Source: Hyphomicrobiales bacterium
GTDB lineage: Bacteria; Pseudomonadota; Alphaproteobacteria; Rhizobiales; Beijerinckiaceae
Direction of reading: 5' to 3'
DNA: 64,000 nt
Assembly: GCA_930633525.1 (NCBI GenBank)
Contig: CAKNFP010000001.1
Coordinates: forward strand, 4,277,501-4,341,500
Every line of letters starts with the position of its first letter. Position 1 is the first letter of the stretch. Below, in pieces: positions 26,857-34,919 of the stretch. The notes beneath the pieces were generated by a model. It was not told where the DNA came from. It searched no databases and saw only the letters and a list, made by a program, of their open reading frames with translations. The translations under genes and the position numbers were made by a program.

Positions 26857-27246
26857 GTGCGCCAATCTGCGATGGTCTCGATCATCGACGACGACGAATC
26901 CGTGAGAACCGCAACGGCGAGCCTCGTGCGCTCGCTGGGGTTGGCGACCAGCCTCTTCGCATCCGCTGAAGACTTTCTCAACTCCAGTCAGCTGAGTCAC
27001 TCGGACTGCGTGATCACGGATGTGCAGATGCCGGGCATGAGTGGCATGGAGCTGCAAGGCCGTCTCAAGGCCAGCGGCAACCCTGTGCCCGTCATCGTTA
27101 TTACCGCCTTCCCCGAGGAACGGCTGCGCCGGCAGGCGATGTCCGCGGGTGCGGTCGGGTTCTTGAGCAAGCCCTTCGACGGCAGTGAGATGGTGGCTTG
27201 CCTGGATCGCGCATTGCAGGACCGGGGCCGGCAAGCGTCCACATAG
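26857..27246 (+). CDS. Receiver-only response regulator (FixJ-type, no output domain)
   Basis: A 129-residue protein that is only a receiver domain: SIIDDDESVR, phosphoacceptor Asp in CVITDVQMPGMSG, VIVITAFPEE and FLSKPFDGSEM, ending soon after the last helix. The GTG at 26857 has GGAAGGA 10 bases upstream; ATG 26872 is the alternative. The 184 bases before it hold no gene. Receiver-only FixJ-like proteins act as phosphate sinks or relay partners, so it may modulate the kinases at 24490 or 29362, the second of which has no adjacent regulator. Confidence 0.87.
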   Translation: MRQSAMVSIIDDDESVRTATASLVRSLGLATSLFASAEDFLNSSQLSHSDCVITDVQMPGMSGMELQGRLKASGNPVPVIVITAFPEERLRRQAMSAGAVGFLSKPFDGSEMVACLDRALQDRGRQAST

Positions 27247-27575
27247 CATCGTCGTGCGCTGATGGGGGTGCAGCGAGGCACGCATCTTTCAGTATAAGGC
27301 ATCACGGGATTCCAATTAACACCTGATATTCGGGTGAAAATCGCGCAATGCACCGCGCAAGACGGCACGGTTATTTTATATTGTCATCGCCATACAATAT
27401 AAACTGATGTATAATCCAAGCATCCCGGCGAACAATTTCCAGAGAATATAACACACCGTAAGTTGCCCATGTGGTTCAGCGCAAGGCGGACAGGCAGCGG
27501 TTCACGAGAATTGAATGGCCGAAGGCAGGTCCTGAAGCTGACGCGCGTTGACCTTTCTCAGAGCTATGGAGCCCT
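27247..27575. other. 329-base intergenic region upstream of dps
   Basis: The region is AT-richer than its surroundings. A perfect TATAAT is at 27410-27415 but lacks a good -35 at 16-18 bases; TACAAT is at 27393-27398 and TTGTCA at 27381-27386. No clear GGAAC-type EcfG promoter was found by eye. A stress-type promoter for dps is expected here but cannot be fixed. No coding region is supported. Confidence 0.4.
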
Positions 27576-28097
27576 ATGATGACGACCGTTCCCGCCAAAA
27601 TGCGACAGATAGCCCCCCTGCGCACCCCGACGGATCTCGGGGCCGATGCAACGCGTGACATCGCCGCCGCCTTGACCGGACTGTTGGCCGATGTCTTTGC
27701 TCTCTACATCAAGACGAAGAATTTTCATTGGCATATGTCCGGTCCGCATTTCCGCGATTATCATCTTCTGCTTGATGATCAGGGCGACCAGATCTTCGCG
27801 ATGACCGATGCCATCGCCGAGCGCGCCCGCAAGGTCGGCGGTACGACGCTGCGCTCGATTGGCCATATCCATCGGCTGCAGCGCCTTGCCGACAACGATG
27901 CGCCCTATGTGACGGCGGCGGACATGCTCTCCGAATTGGGCGAGGACAACAGGCAGCTGACCGCATTCCTGCGCGCTGCCCATGGCGTCTGCGAGGAATA
28001 TAATGATGTGGCAACGACCAGCCTGATCGAGGTGTGGATCGATGAAACGGAGCGGCGCACGTGGTTCCTCTACGAGGCCACGCGTTCCAACGTCTGA
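27576..28097 (+). CDS. dps: Dps-family ferritin-like DNA-protection protein
   Basis: A 173-residue ferritin-like protein of the Dps group, which stores iron using peroxide and protects DNA in stress or stationary phase. The intersubunit ferroxidase ligands are visible in KTKNFHWHMSGPHFRDYH and LLDDQGDQIFAMTDAIAERARK. The C-terminal half has NRQLTAFLRAAH, DVATTSLIEVWIDETERRTWFLYEA. Beside a peroxiredoxin-like and a DsbA-like gene it forms a redox-stress set. The product probably forms dodecamers in the cytoplasm. Confidence 0.93.
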   Translation: MMTTVPAKMRQIAPLRTPTDLGADATRDIAAALTGLLADVFALYIKTKNFHWHMSGPHFRDYHLLLDDQGDQIFAMTDAIAERARKVGGTTLRSIGHIHRLQRLADNDAPYVTAADMLSELGEDNRQLTAFLRAAHGVCEEYNDVATTSLIEVWIDETERRTWFLYEATRSNV

Positions 28098-28166
28098 GCA
28101 GCGCTTATACGCTCACCGATGAGCCATACGCGCCTGAGTGGCGCGGACTTGCTGCGGAGAAACATC

Positions 28167-28682
28167 ATGTCTCAAGCGGGAACTTCGGCAGCTGGCGCGC
28201 TGCAGCCCGGTCAGCCCGCGCCGGCCTTCACCCTACCGGCGACGCCGGATCAGCAGTTGTCGCTCGGCGATCTGCGCGGGCAGCCGGTGATCCTCGCCTT
28301 CTATCCAGCCGACTGGAGCCCGGTATGCGGCGACCAGATGACCCTCTACAATCAGGTCTTGCCCGAATTTCATCGCTTCGGCGCGCATCTCGTCGGCATC
28401 TCGACGGACGGGGTCTGGTGCCACGCGGCCTTTTCCGAACAGCGCAAGCTTCACTTCCCGCTCCTGGCCGACTTCGAGCCCAAGGGCGAGGTCGCCAGGA
28501 GCTACGGCGTCTATCGCGCCGCGGAAGGGACGGCCGCGCGCGCCCTGTTCGTCATCGATCCGGCGGGGATCATACGCTGGAGTTATGTCTCGCCCGTTGG
28601 CCTCAATCCAGGGGCTGACGGAATTCTCAGCGCATTGGAAGACCTCGTGCAAGATCCACAACGACCGGGAGTCCAGCCATGA
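28167..28682 (+). CDS. Peroxiredoxin/AhpC-TSA family protein
   Basis: A 171-residue redoxin started at ATG 28167 after CTGCGGAGA; an ATG at 28119 is in frame but without a ribosome site. The thioredoxin fold starts at LQPGQPAPAFTLPATPDQQLSL; the peroxidatic Cys is in FYPADWSPVCGDQM and a second Cys is in GVWCHAAFSEQ. The family reduces peroxides with thiols. The active-site loop PADWSPVC differs from the PLAFTPVCT of AhpE/BCP types but keeps the Pro and Cys. The stop overlaps the DsbA-like gene start as ATGA. Confidence 0.87.
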   Translation: MSQAGTSAAGALQPGQPAPAFTLPATPDQQLSLGDLRGQPVILAFYPADWSPVCGDQMTLYNQVLPEFHRFGAHLVGISTDGVWCHAAFSEQRKLHFPLLADFEPKGEVARSYGVYRAAEGTAARALFVIDPAGIIRWSYVSPVGLNPGADGILSALEDLVQDPQRPGVQP

Positions 28683-29209
28683 GCCACCTCACATTGCCTG
28701 TCGGTGCCGACGACCATATCCAGGGACGCCACGACGCCCCCGTCACGCTTCTCGAATATGGAGACTATGAGTGTCCCTACTGCGGGGAGGCCTATCCGGT
28801 CATCAAGGCAGCCCAAGAAGCCCTGGGAGATCAGCTCCGGTTTGTCTTCCGCAATTTCCCCATCACGGAAGCCCATCCCCATGCCGGCCGCGCCGCTGAA
28901 TTTGCGGAGGCCGCCGCAACGGCCGGCCGCTTCTGGGAGGCTCACGACCTTCTCTATGAGCACCAGGACGCGCTGGATGACGTTGACCTCATCGCCTACG
29001 GTGAGACGATAGGTCTGGACCGTTCGACGGTTCTCAAAGCCTTCGACGGGCGCTACGACGGCAAGATCCGCCAGGACTTCATGGGAGGCCTGCGCAGCGG
29101 CGTGAATGGCACGCCGACGCTTTTCATCAATGGTGAGCGTTACGACGGCCCGCGCGACGTGGCCAGCTTGGTCGCGGCGCTCGAGCGCGCCGTTCCGGGC
29201 CGCGTCTGA
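28679..29209 (+). CDS. DsbA-family thioredoxin-like protein
   Basis: A 176-residue protein with the active site CPYC (YGDYECPYCGEAYP, about residues 31-40) and the cis-Pro region NGTPTLFINGERYDG. It lacks a signal peptide and is therefore probably cytoplasmic, unlike canonical DsbA; it belongs to the thioredoxin_4/DSBA-like group found with peroxide-defence genes. Translation is coupled to the peroxiredoxin gene upstream. It may recycle that peroxiredoxin or another thiol protein. Confidence 0.88.
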   Translation: MSHLTLPVGADDHIQGRHDAPVTLLEYGDYECPYCGEAYPVIKAAQEALGDQLRFVFRNFPITEAHPHAGRAAEFAEAAATAGRFWEAHDLLYEHQDALDDVDLIAYGETIGLDRSTVLKAFDGRYDGKIRQDFMGGLRSGVNGTPTLFINGERYDGPRDVASLVAALERAVPGRV

Positions 29210-29240
29210 CGCCGGCGCCCGCTTCAGCCATCCTGACCTG

Positions 29241-29275
29241 TACCTGGGGGTGGGGACCTATACCTGGGGTGGGGA
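29241..29275. repeat. Two-copy direct repeat upstream of the third histidine kinase
   Basis: TACCTGGGGGTGGGGA (29241-29256) recurs as TACCTGGGGTGGGGA (29261-29275), offset by 20 bases, about two helical turns. It lies 87-121 bases before the kinase gene at 29362 in an otherwise plain gap. The spacing fits a tandem regulator site; the binding protein is unknown. Confidence 0.6.
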
Positions 29276-29361
29276 GAGACTCTACCTTTAGCTAATGACA
29301 TGGCGCTCGCCGATCTGCTTATGATCCGCCATCCTCGGCCTTCATAAGTGAACATGCCCGC

Positions 29362-31293
29362 ATGCGACGAGATGCTGCTTCGACTTCGCTCACCTTGACG
29401 TGGCGTTATAGTGGAGCCGCCTTCCTTGCCGCAGCCGTGTTTGCGATCGACAGCTTCACGACCCTCGGCAGTGCCGTCGCCGTCCTTTATGTACTCGTAC
29501 TGCTGATCGTAGGGGATACGTCGACACGGCGCGGCCTGTATGCGGTAGCGGGCGCCTGTATCACGCTCACGCTGTTCGGCTACTTCTATGGACACGGTCT
29601 TACCGGTGATATCGACGTATTGTTGCGCCTGGTCTTCAGCATCGCGGCGATTCTGGCGACGGCATTCATACTCCTTGAGCGACTCGACGATCGAAAGACT
29701 GTCGAGGCGCAGGCCGAACTTCTTGAAGTTACCAGCGACGCCATTTTTCTCACCAATGCCTCAGGGCTGATAACCTATTGGAACAGCGGCGCGGAGAGGC
29801 TGTATGGCTGGGCTTCTGACGAGGCCCTGGGCCGCGACCCTCACCAACTCCTGCGCAGCCAGCTGCCCCTTCCGCGCGCCGCGATCGATGACAGCCTTCG
29901 CGACCATGGAAATTGGGAGGGCGAGATCGCGCAGTCGACCCGGGATGGGCGGACCGTCCATGTCTTTAGCCGCTGGCGGCAGCGCAGCAGCGGCAATCCC
30001 AGGCTCCGCACAGTTCTCGAAAGTAATACGGACGTCACGGACCGCAAGGCCGCGATCGAAGCTCTCGCAGAGAGCGAAGAGCGCTTCCGGACGATCTTCG
30101 AGACGCTGGCGGTGGCGATCTGGGAGCACGACCTCCGGCCCGTCAAGGACGCCCTCGACGCGCTGAGGGCGAGCGGCGTCACCGACATGCCTTCCTATCT
30201 CGCCGGGCATCCGGAGTTCGTGCAGAGCCTGCGCCGCACGGTCCGGGTGACAGATGTCAACACGACCGGCCTCAAGCTCATGGGCATCGCCACCAAGCAG
30301 GAATTCTTCACGCATCTCGACGATTTTCTCGCCGAGGCGGATGACAGCTTCGTGGCCTTTCTCGTCGCTCTGGATGCCGGGGTCTCATCGTTTGAGAACG
30401 AAGCCATCATCAAAACCAGGCGCGGTGAGATCCTGCGGGTGATCGTCGCCTTCAATTTCCCGCCGCACGATATGCTCGACCGGGTGCAGGCATGCATTCT
30501 GAACGTCACGGAGCGCGTGAGGGCACAGGAGGCGCTGCAGCAGGCCCGCAATCAGCTCGACCATGCCCTGCGCGCCGCGACCGTCGGCGAAGTGTCGGCT
30601 TCGATCGCCCATGAGATCAACCAACCGCTCGCGGCCATCACCACCCATGCGGCTGCCGCGCGTCGCTGGATGGACCGCGATCCGCCCAATCTCGGTGAAG
30701 TCCGCGCCTCGCTTGAAGAGGCGAGCGCGGCGGCCCACAGGGTCTCGGAAGTGGTGCGCCGCATTCGCATGTTCATGACACGCGTCGAGCCGGAGAGGAT
30801 GTCCCTGCCGGTGGACGCGCTGGTCGATGAGGCCATTCATCTCCTCCAGAACGAACTCGGCGCCAACAGCGTCAAACTGACAACGGCTCTGGAAGCCGAG
30901 GGCGCCGCAATCCTGGGGGATAGAGTTCTGCTTCAGCAGGTCGTCATCAATCTGATGAACAATGCGATCCAGGCCATGCAAGTCATGGCGCCCGACAAGC
31001 GCGCCTTGTCTGTTCGCACGGCGATGAGTGGCGAGGCCGTAATCATCGCGGTGGCGGACAGCGGGCCGGGCTTCTCGGAAGAGGCGGCGCAGAAAGCCTT
31101 TGAGCCCTTCTACACCACCAAGGCTGGCGGCATGGGTCTTGGCCTTGCCATGTGCCGGACGATCCTGGCGGCCCATGATGGCGATATCCGCGTCAGAACA
31201 TCGCCGGCGCTGGTGGGCGGCGATGTCACGATTCGCTTGCCCCGTCTTGTCACGGCTTGTCCCGGGTCGCTGGAGCCCGGTCGAAGCGCGTAA
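29362..31293 (+). CDS. Sensor histidine kinase with two PAS-like domains, no adjacent regulator
   Basis: A 643-residue kinase. The membrane sensor (about residues 14-110, AAVFAIDSFTTLGSAVAVLYVLVLLIVGD) is similar to the 24490 kinase. PAS1 (about 125-235) has TSDAIFLTNASGLITYWNSGAERLYGW. A second PAS-like segment (about 238-395) begins EERFRTIFETLAVAIWEHD. The HisKA helix has H417 (ASIAHEINQPLAA), then the ATPase domain NLMNNAIQAM, DSGPGF, FEPFYTTKAGGMGLGL. The long non-canonical central region (VKDALDALRASGVTDMPSYL) is also seen in some rhizobial kinases. It ends one base before the convergent LysR stop. No cognate regulator is next to it; the paralogous FixJ proteins or the receiver-only protein may serve. 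Confidence 0.9.
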   Translation: MRRDAASTSLTLTWRYSGAAFLAAAVFAIDSFTTLGSAVAVLYVLVLLIVGDTSTRRGLYAVAGACITLTLFGYFYGHGLTGDIDVLLRLVFSIAAILATAFILLERLDDRKTVEAQAELLEVTSDAIFLTNASGLITYWNSGAERLYGWASDEALGRDPHQLLRSQLPLPRAAIDDSLRDHGNWEGEIAQSTRDGRTVHVFSRWRQRSSGNPRLRTVLESNTDVTDRKAAIEALAESEERFRTIFETLAVAIWEHDLRPVKDALDALRASGVTDMPSYLAGHPEFVQSLRRTVRVTDVNTTGLKLMGIATKQEFFTHLDDFLAEADDSFVAFLVALDAGVSSFENEAIIKTRRGEILRVIVAFNFPPHDMLDRVQACILNVTERVRAQEALQQARNQLDHALRAATVGEVSASIAHEINQPLAAITTHAAAARRWMDRDPPNLGEVRASLEEASAAAHRVSEVVRRIRMFMTRVEPERMSLPVDALVDEAIHLLQNELGANSVKLTTALEAEGAAILGDRVLLQQVVINLMNNAIQAMQVMAPDKRALSVRTAMSGEAVIIAVADSGPGFSEEAAQKAFEPFYTTKAGGMGLGLAMCRTILAAHDGDIRVRTSPALVGGDVTIRLPRLVTACPGSLEPGRSA

Positions 31294-31294
31294 G

Positions 31295-32176
31295 TCAGCC
31301 GCGCGATTTCAGATGATCTGACAACGCGTCGATAAAGAGCCGCACCTTGGCCGGGACCATGCGCCGCGACGGATAGACAGCCCAGATCGATAGGGGCTCA
31401 GGACGGGCATCGGCGAGGGAGACCTTAACAAGCGCGCCCTCCTCGAGATCCTGCCGCACGTCCCAATGCGACAGATTCGCGATCCCCAGTCCGCCTCGGC
31501 AGGCTTCATGAATCGCATCAATCGAATTGGCCGTGAACCGCCCGAGCACCTTCACCCGCCGCGACATGTCGCCTGAACGGAAGTCCCAGTGCGAAGACCC
31601 GCTGACCGTCAGACATTCATGCCGCTGCAGACTGGCGAGTTCCGTCGCTGTACCGAAACCCTCGATATAGGCTGGAGACGCGACCAGAAGGCGAGGATTG
31701 TCCGCCAGGCGTTTCGCGATGAGACTGCTGTCGGCGAGATCGGCGATGCGCACGGCGAGATCGATACCCTCCGCGACGATGTCAACAAGGCTGTCGGTCA
31801 GCAGGAGGTCGATCTTGACCTCCGGGTTGGCCTTCATGAACTCGACCACCAGGGGCGCCACGACCTGCCGGCCAAAAGCCAGGGAGGCAGTCAGGCGAAG
31901 AAGGCCGCTTGCGCCGGCGGCGGTACCGCGCAGGCTGGCCAGTGCCACCGCCTCCCCTTCGACCAGCGCCTGCGCATGGGGCAGAAAGGCCTGCCCTTCG
32001 GCTGTCAGCGACAGCGAGCGGGTCGTCCGCTGCACGAGCCGAACGCCCAATTCGTGTTCAAGGGCCGCCAGAAGCCGCGTCGCCGTCATGGGCGCGATGC
32101 GCAGCCTGCGGGCGGCGCCCGCCAGACTGCCTGCGGACGCCGTTTCCACCAGAACTGCTAGCGCCGCGAGATCCAT
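31295..32176 (-). CDS. LysR-family transcriptional regulator
   Basis: A 293-residue regulator with an N-terminal HTH (residues about 3-60, MDLAALAVLVETASAGSLAG, then ATRLLAALEHELGVRLVQRTTRSLSLT) and a LysR substrate-binding domain in the remainder. The overall pattern is that of the DmlR/PecT-like group with a short C-terminus. It is divergent from an MFS carrier at 32334 with 157 bases between, the usual arrangement for a LysR protein and its target. Confidence 0.92.
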   Translation of the reverse strand: MDLAALAVLVETASAGSLAGAARRLRIAPMTATRLLAALEHELGVRLVQRTTRSLSLTAEGQAFLPHAQALVEGEAVALASLRGTAAGASGLLRLTASLAFGRQVVAPLVVEFMKANPEVKIDLLLTDSLVDIVAEGIDLAVRIADLADSSLIAKRLADNPRLLVASPAYIEGFGTATELASLQRHECLTVSGSSHWDFRSGDMSRRVKVLGRFTANSIDAIHEACRGGLGIANLSHWDVRQDLEEGALVKVSLADARPEPLSIWAVYPSRRMVPAKVRLFIDALSDHLKSRG

Positions 32177-32333
32177 AATAACAGAATACGATACAACCGT
32201 GCATCACGGGAAGACACTATAACCGCGACCGCTGCAATCCTATCTTCCAAGCCAATTCAGCGGCCCGTCGGAATCGCGCGGGCTTGCGTGCCGCAGCTCC
32301 ACATACAGGGGCCTTGGCGCCGAGGAGACCAGC

Positions 32334-33548
32334 ATGACGACCCAAGAAACAGCTCACAGCGGCGCTCCCAAGGACGACGCCCGCCTTGAAGCCCCGCCAG
32401 GTTCCGGCACCATCTTCGCAATGGCGGCCGCAGCGGGACTGGCGGTCGCCAATATCTACTACAACCAGCCCATGCTGGCGCTTATCGAGCAGGATTTGCC
32501 CGGAGCCGCGAGCGCCGCCATCCCCACCGCGACGCAGCTCGGCTACGCTGTCGGTCTGTTTTTTCTCGTGCCGCTCGGCGATTTGGTGGAGCGTCGGCGG
32601 CTGATCGTCGTGCAGCTCGTCGTATTGGCCGCTGCATTGGTTCTGGCGGCCATCGCGCCGACCGCGGCGCTTGTCGTCGCCGCTTCATTCGCGGTCGGCC
32701 TGTCGTCGACGGTCGCGCAGCAGATCGTGCCGTTCGCCGCCCATCTCGCGCTGCCTGAAAAGCGTGGAGCCACGGTCGGCACCGTGATGGCGGGGCTCCT
32801 GACAGGCATATTGCTCAGCCGGACCCTTGCGGGCTTTGTGGCGACCCATGGCGGTTGGCGCGAGATGTTCTGGCTGGCGGTGCCGATGGCCCTCGCGGCT
32901 GCGGCGCTGATGGCTGCGGTCCTCCCGCGCAGCGCGCCCGACTCCCGCATGAAATACCGTCCGCTGCTCCATTCGATCCTGCATCTGTGGCTGGAATTTC
33001 CAGCCCTTCGCATCGCCGCCCTGACTCAGGCGGCCCTGTTTGCCGCCTTCACGGCATTCTGGACAATTCTTGCCTTCCGGCTTGAAGAGCCGCGTTTCGG
33101 ATTGGGCGCCGACGTCGCCGGATTGTTCGGGCTGGTCGGTGCCGTCGGCATCCTGGCCGCGCCGCTCGCTGGCCGCTTCGCTGACAGAAGCGGGCCGCAT
33201 CGTGCGGTGATGCTTGGCGCGGTCGCGACCCTGGCGTCCTGGATCATCCTGGGCGCATGGGGCTCTATCGCCGGGCTCGTTGTCGGGGTGATCCTGCTCG
33301 ACTTCGGCATACAGACCGCCCTGATTTCGAACCAGCACATAACTTTCTCGCTGCGGCCCAGCGCTCGCTCGCGGCTGAACACCATCTTCATGGGCGCGAT
33401 GTTCCTCGGCGGTGCCTTTGGCTCGGCAATCGCGACGGTGGCGTGGGACTTCGGTGGATGGTCCGCTGTCAGCGCGCTCGGCCTGACACTCAGTGCACTC
33501 GCAACGGCGCTGCAGGCGCGCACCCGACGGAGCGAGGGCACGCCCTAG
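32334..33548 (+). CDS. MFS transporter (DHA1-type)
   Basis: A 404-residue carrier with about twelve hydrophobic segments. The signature [17 protein letters not shown] in the first helix is the mark of a DHA1 subgroup of presumed drug/metabolite exporters, followed by [15 protein letters not shown] between helices 2 and 3. The start ATG at 32334 follows a GAGGAGACC site. It is divergent from LysR, probably its regulator. The 227-base stretch after it (33549-33775) shows no gene. Confidence 0.9.
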   Translation: MTTQETAHSGAPKDDARLEAPPGSGTIFAMAAAAGLAVANIYYNQPMLALIEQDLPGAASAAIPTATQLGYAVGLFFLVPLGDLVERRRLIVVQLVVLAAALVLAAIAPTAALVVAASFAVGLSSTVAQQIVPFAAHLALPEKRGATVGTVMAGLLTGILLSRTLAGFVATHGGWREMFWLAVPMALAAAALMAAVLPRSAPDSRMKYRPLLHSILHLWLEFPALRIAALTQAALFAAFTAFWTILAFRLEEPRFGLGADVAGLFGLVGAVGILAAPLAGRFADRSGPHRAVMLGAVATLASWIILGAWGSIAGLVVGVILLDFGIQTALISNQHITFSLRPSARSRLNTIFMGAMFLGGAFGSAIATVAWDFGGWSAVSALGLTLSALATALQARTRRSEGTP

Positions 33549-33781
33549 GCCATTTCAGGCCGCTGCCAGACCTGCAAATTGAGCGCCGGCATGGAAGCGT
33601 AGGCGCGGCGCGGGTCGGGGAGATCCGCCCCGGCCCGCCTCAGCTCACATCCTTATCCAATGGCACGCTCCAAACGCGGCGCGGTGGTTTCCCGAAAGCG
33701 CCGCCAACCGGGCGCGCCTAGTCTGGCGGCATTGACCCGCAACAAGCCCCCCCCCGCGGGCTACTCCGGGACTGTTTGATC

Positions 33782-34915
33782 ATGTCACATGTGGAAAAGA
33801 GCGGTTCCCTGCCCAATACTGACACGCCAGCAACGCCGGCTCCCGCTCAACCTGGATCCCCCGGCCACGCGGCGCAGCGCCGCCTGGCCATACCGATCGC
33901 CGCTATCGCTCTGGTGAGTGGGCTTCTTGTCCTGACGAATGATCGATGGGACTCATGGGTGAGCAATCGCGCGACCCAGTCCACGGATGACGCCTATGTC
34001 CAGTCCGATGTGTCGATGCTCAGCGCGCGTGTCAGCGGCAACATCAAGCGGGTGCTGGTCAGCGATTATCAATCCGTAAAGGCCGGCCAGCCGCTGGTCG
34101 AGATCGACCCTGCGGACTACATCGCAGCCGTCGACGCCGCGAAGGCGGGGGTAGCTGGTGCACGCGCGGCCCTTGCCAATCTGAAAAATCAGGAGGCCCT
34201 GCAGCGGGCGCTCGTTGCCAGCGCCGAGGCGCAGCTCGCGTCGGCGCGCGCGGCCGAAACCGAGAGCAGCGAGGAATTCAATCGTCAGCAGGCGCTGGTG
34301 AAGGGCGGGCTTGCGGGCACGGAACAGCGCCTGCAGCAGGCCACATCGAATCTCGCCCAGGCCACCGCGAGCGTCCAGCAGGCCAATGCCGCCATCACCG
34401 CGCAGAAAAGCCAGCTCGACGTCTTCATCGGCCAGGAGGGGAGCCTGCAAGCCGGCCTGGACGCCGCGAAGGCCGCACTCGAAAGTGCGCAGCTAAAACT
34501 TGGATATACGGCCATCGTCGCGCCGTTCGACGGCAATGTGGGAGCGCGGCTCGTGCAAGTGTCCGACTATGTCAATGTCGGCACGAACCTGATCGCCACA
34601 GTGCCATTGCCCAGCGTCCACGTTGTCGCCAGCTTCAAGGAAACCCAGCTCACACATGTCGAGCCCGGCCAGTTGGTGGACATCACCGTCGATGCTTTTC
34701 CGGGGCAGGTCATCAAGGGGCATGTCGAGCGCATTTCCCCGGCCAGCGGAGCGGTCTTTGCCCTTCTTCCGCCGGACAACGCGACGGGCAACTTCACAAA
34801 AGTGGTGCAGCGCATCCCAGTCCGCATCTCCATCGACGACGGCCAGCCGCTCAAGGAGAGGTTGCGCGCGGGCATGTCCGTGGAGGCCGAGATCCACATC
34901 CAGCAGCGCCGGTGA
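33782..34915 (+). CDS. HlyD/EmrA-family membrane-fusion protein of an efflux pump
   Basis: A 377-residue protein with a single N-terminal membrane helix (about residues 41-60, AIPIAAIALVSGLLVLT), a lipoyl-like half (TQSTDDAYVQSDVSMLSARVSGNIKRVLV), a coiled-coil hairpin (about 120-240) and a beta-barrel (APFDGNVGARLVQVSDYVNVG). A TTG two codons upstream is a weaker start. The C-terminus GMSVEAEIHI is typical of EmrA. It forms a pump with the DHA2 protein encoded 4 bases downstream, exporting hydrophobic toxins through a TolC-like channel. Confidence 0.9.
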   Translation: MSHVEKSGSLPNTDTPATPAPAQPGSPGHAAQRRLAIPIAAIALVSGLLVLTNDRWDSWVSNRATQSTDDAYVQSDVSMLSARVSGNIKRVLVSDYQSVKAGQPLVEIDPADYIAAVDAAKAGVAGARAALANLKNQEALQRALVASAEAQLASARAAETESSEEFNRQQALVKGGLAGTEQRLQQATSNLAQATASVQQANAAITAQKSQLDVFIGQEGSLQAGLDAAKAALESAQLKLGYTAIVAPFDGNVGARLVQVSDYVNVGTNLIATVPLPSVHVVASFKETQLTHVEPGQLVDITVDAFPGQVIKGHVERISPASGAVFALLPPDNATGNFTKVVQRIPVRISIDDGQPLKERLRAGMSVEAEIHIQQRR

Positions 34916-34919
34916 TGCG

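Noticed and set aside
29221..29290. G-rich run as a possible G-quadruplex
   Set aside because: The G tracts are interrupted and better described as two direct repeats; no support for a quadruplex role.
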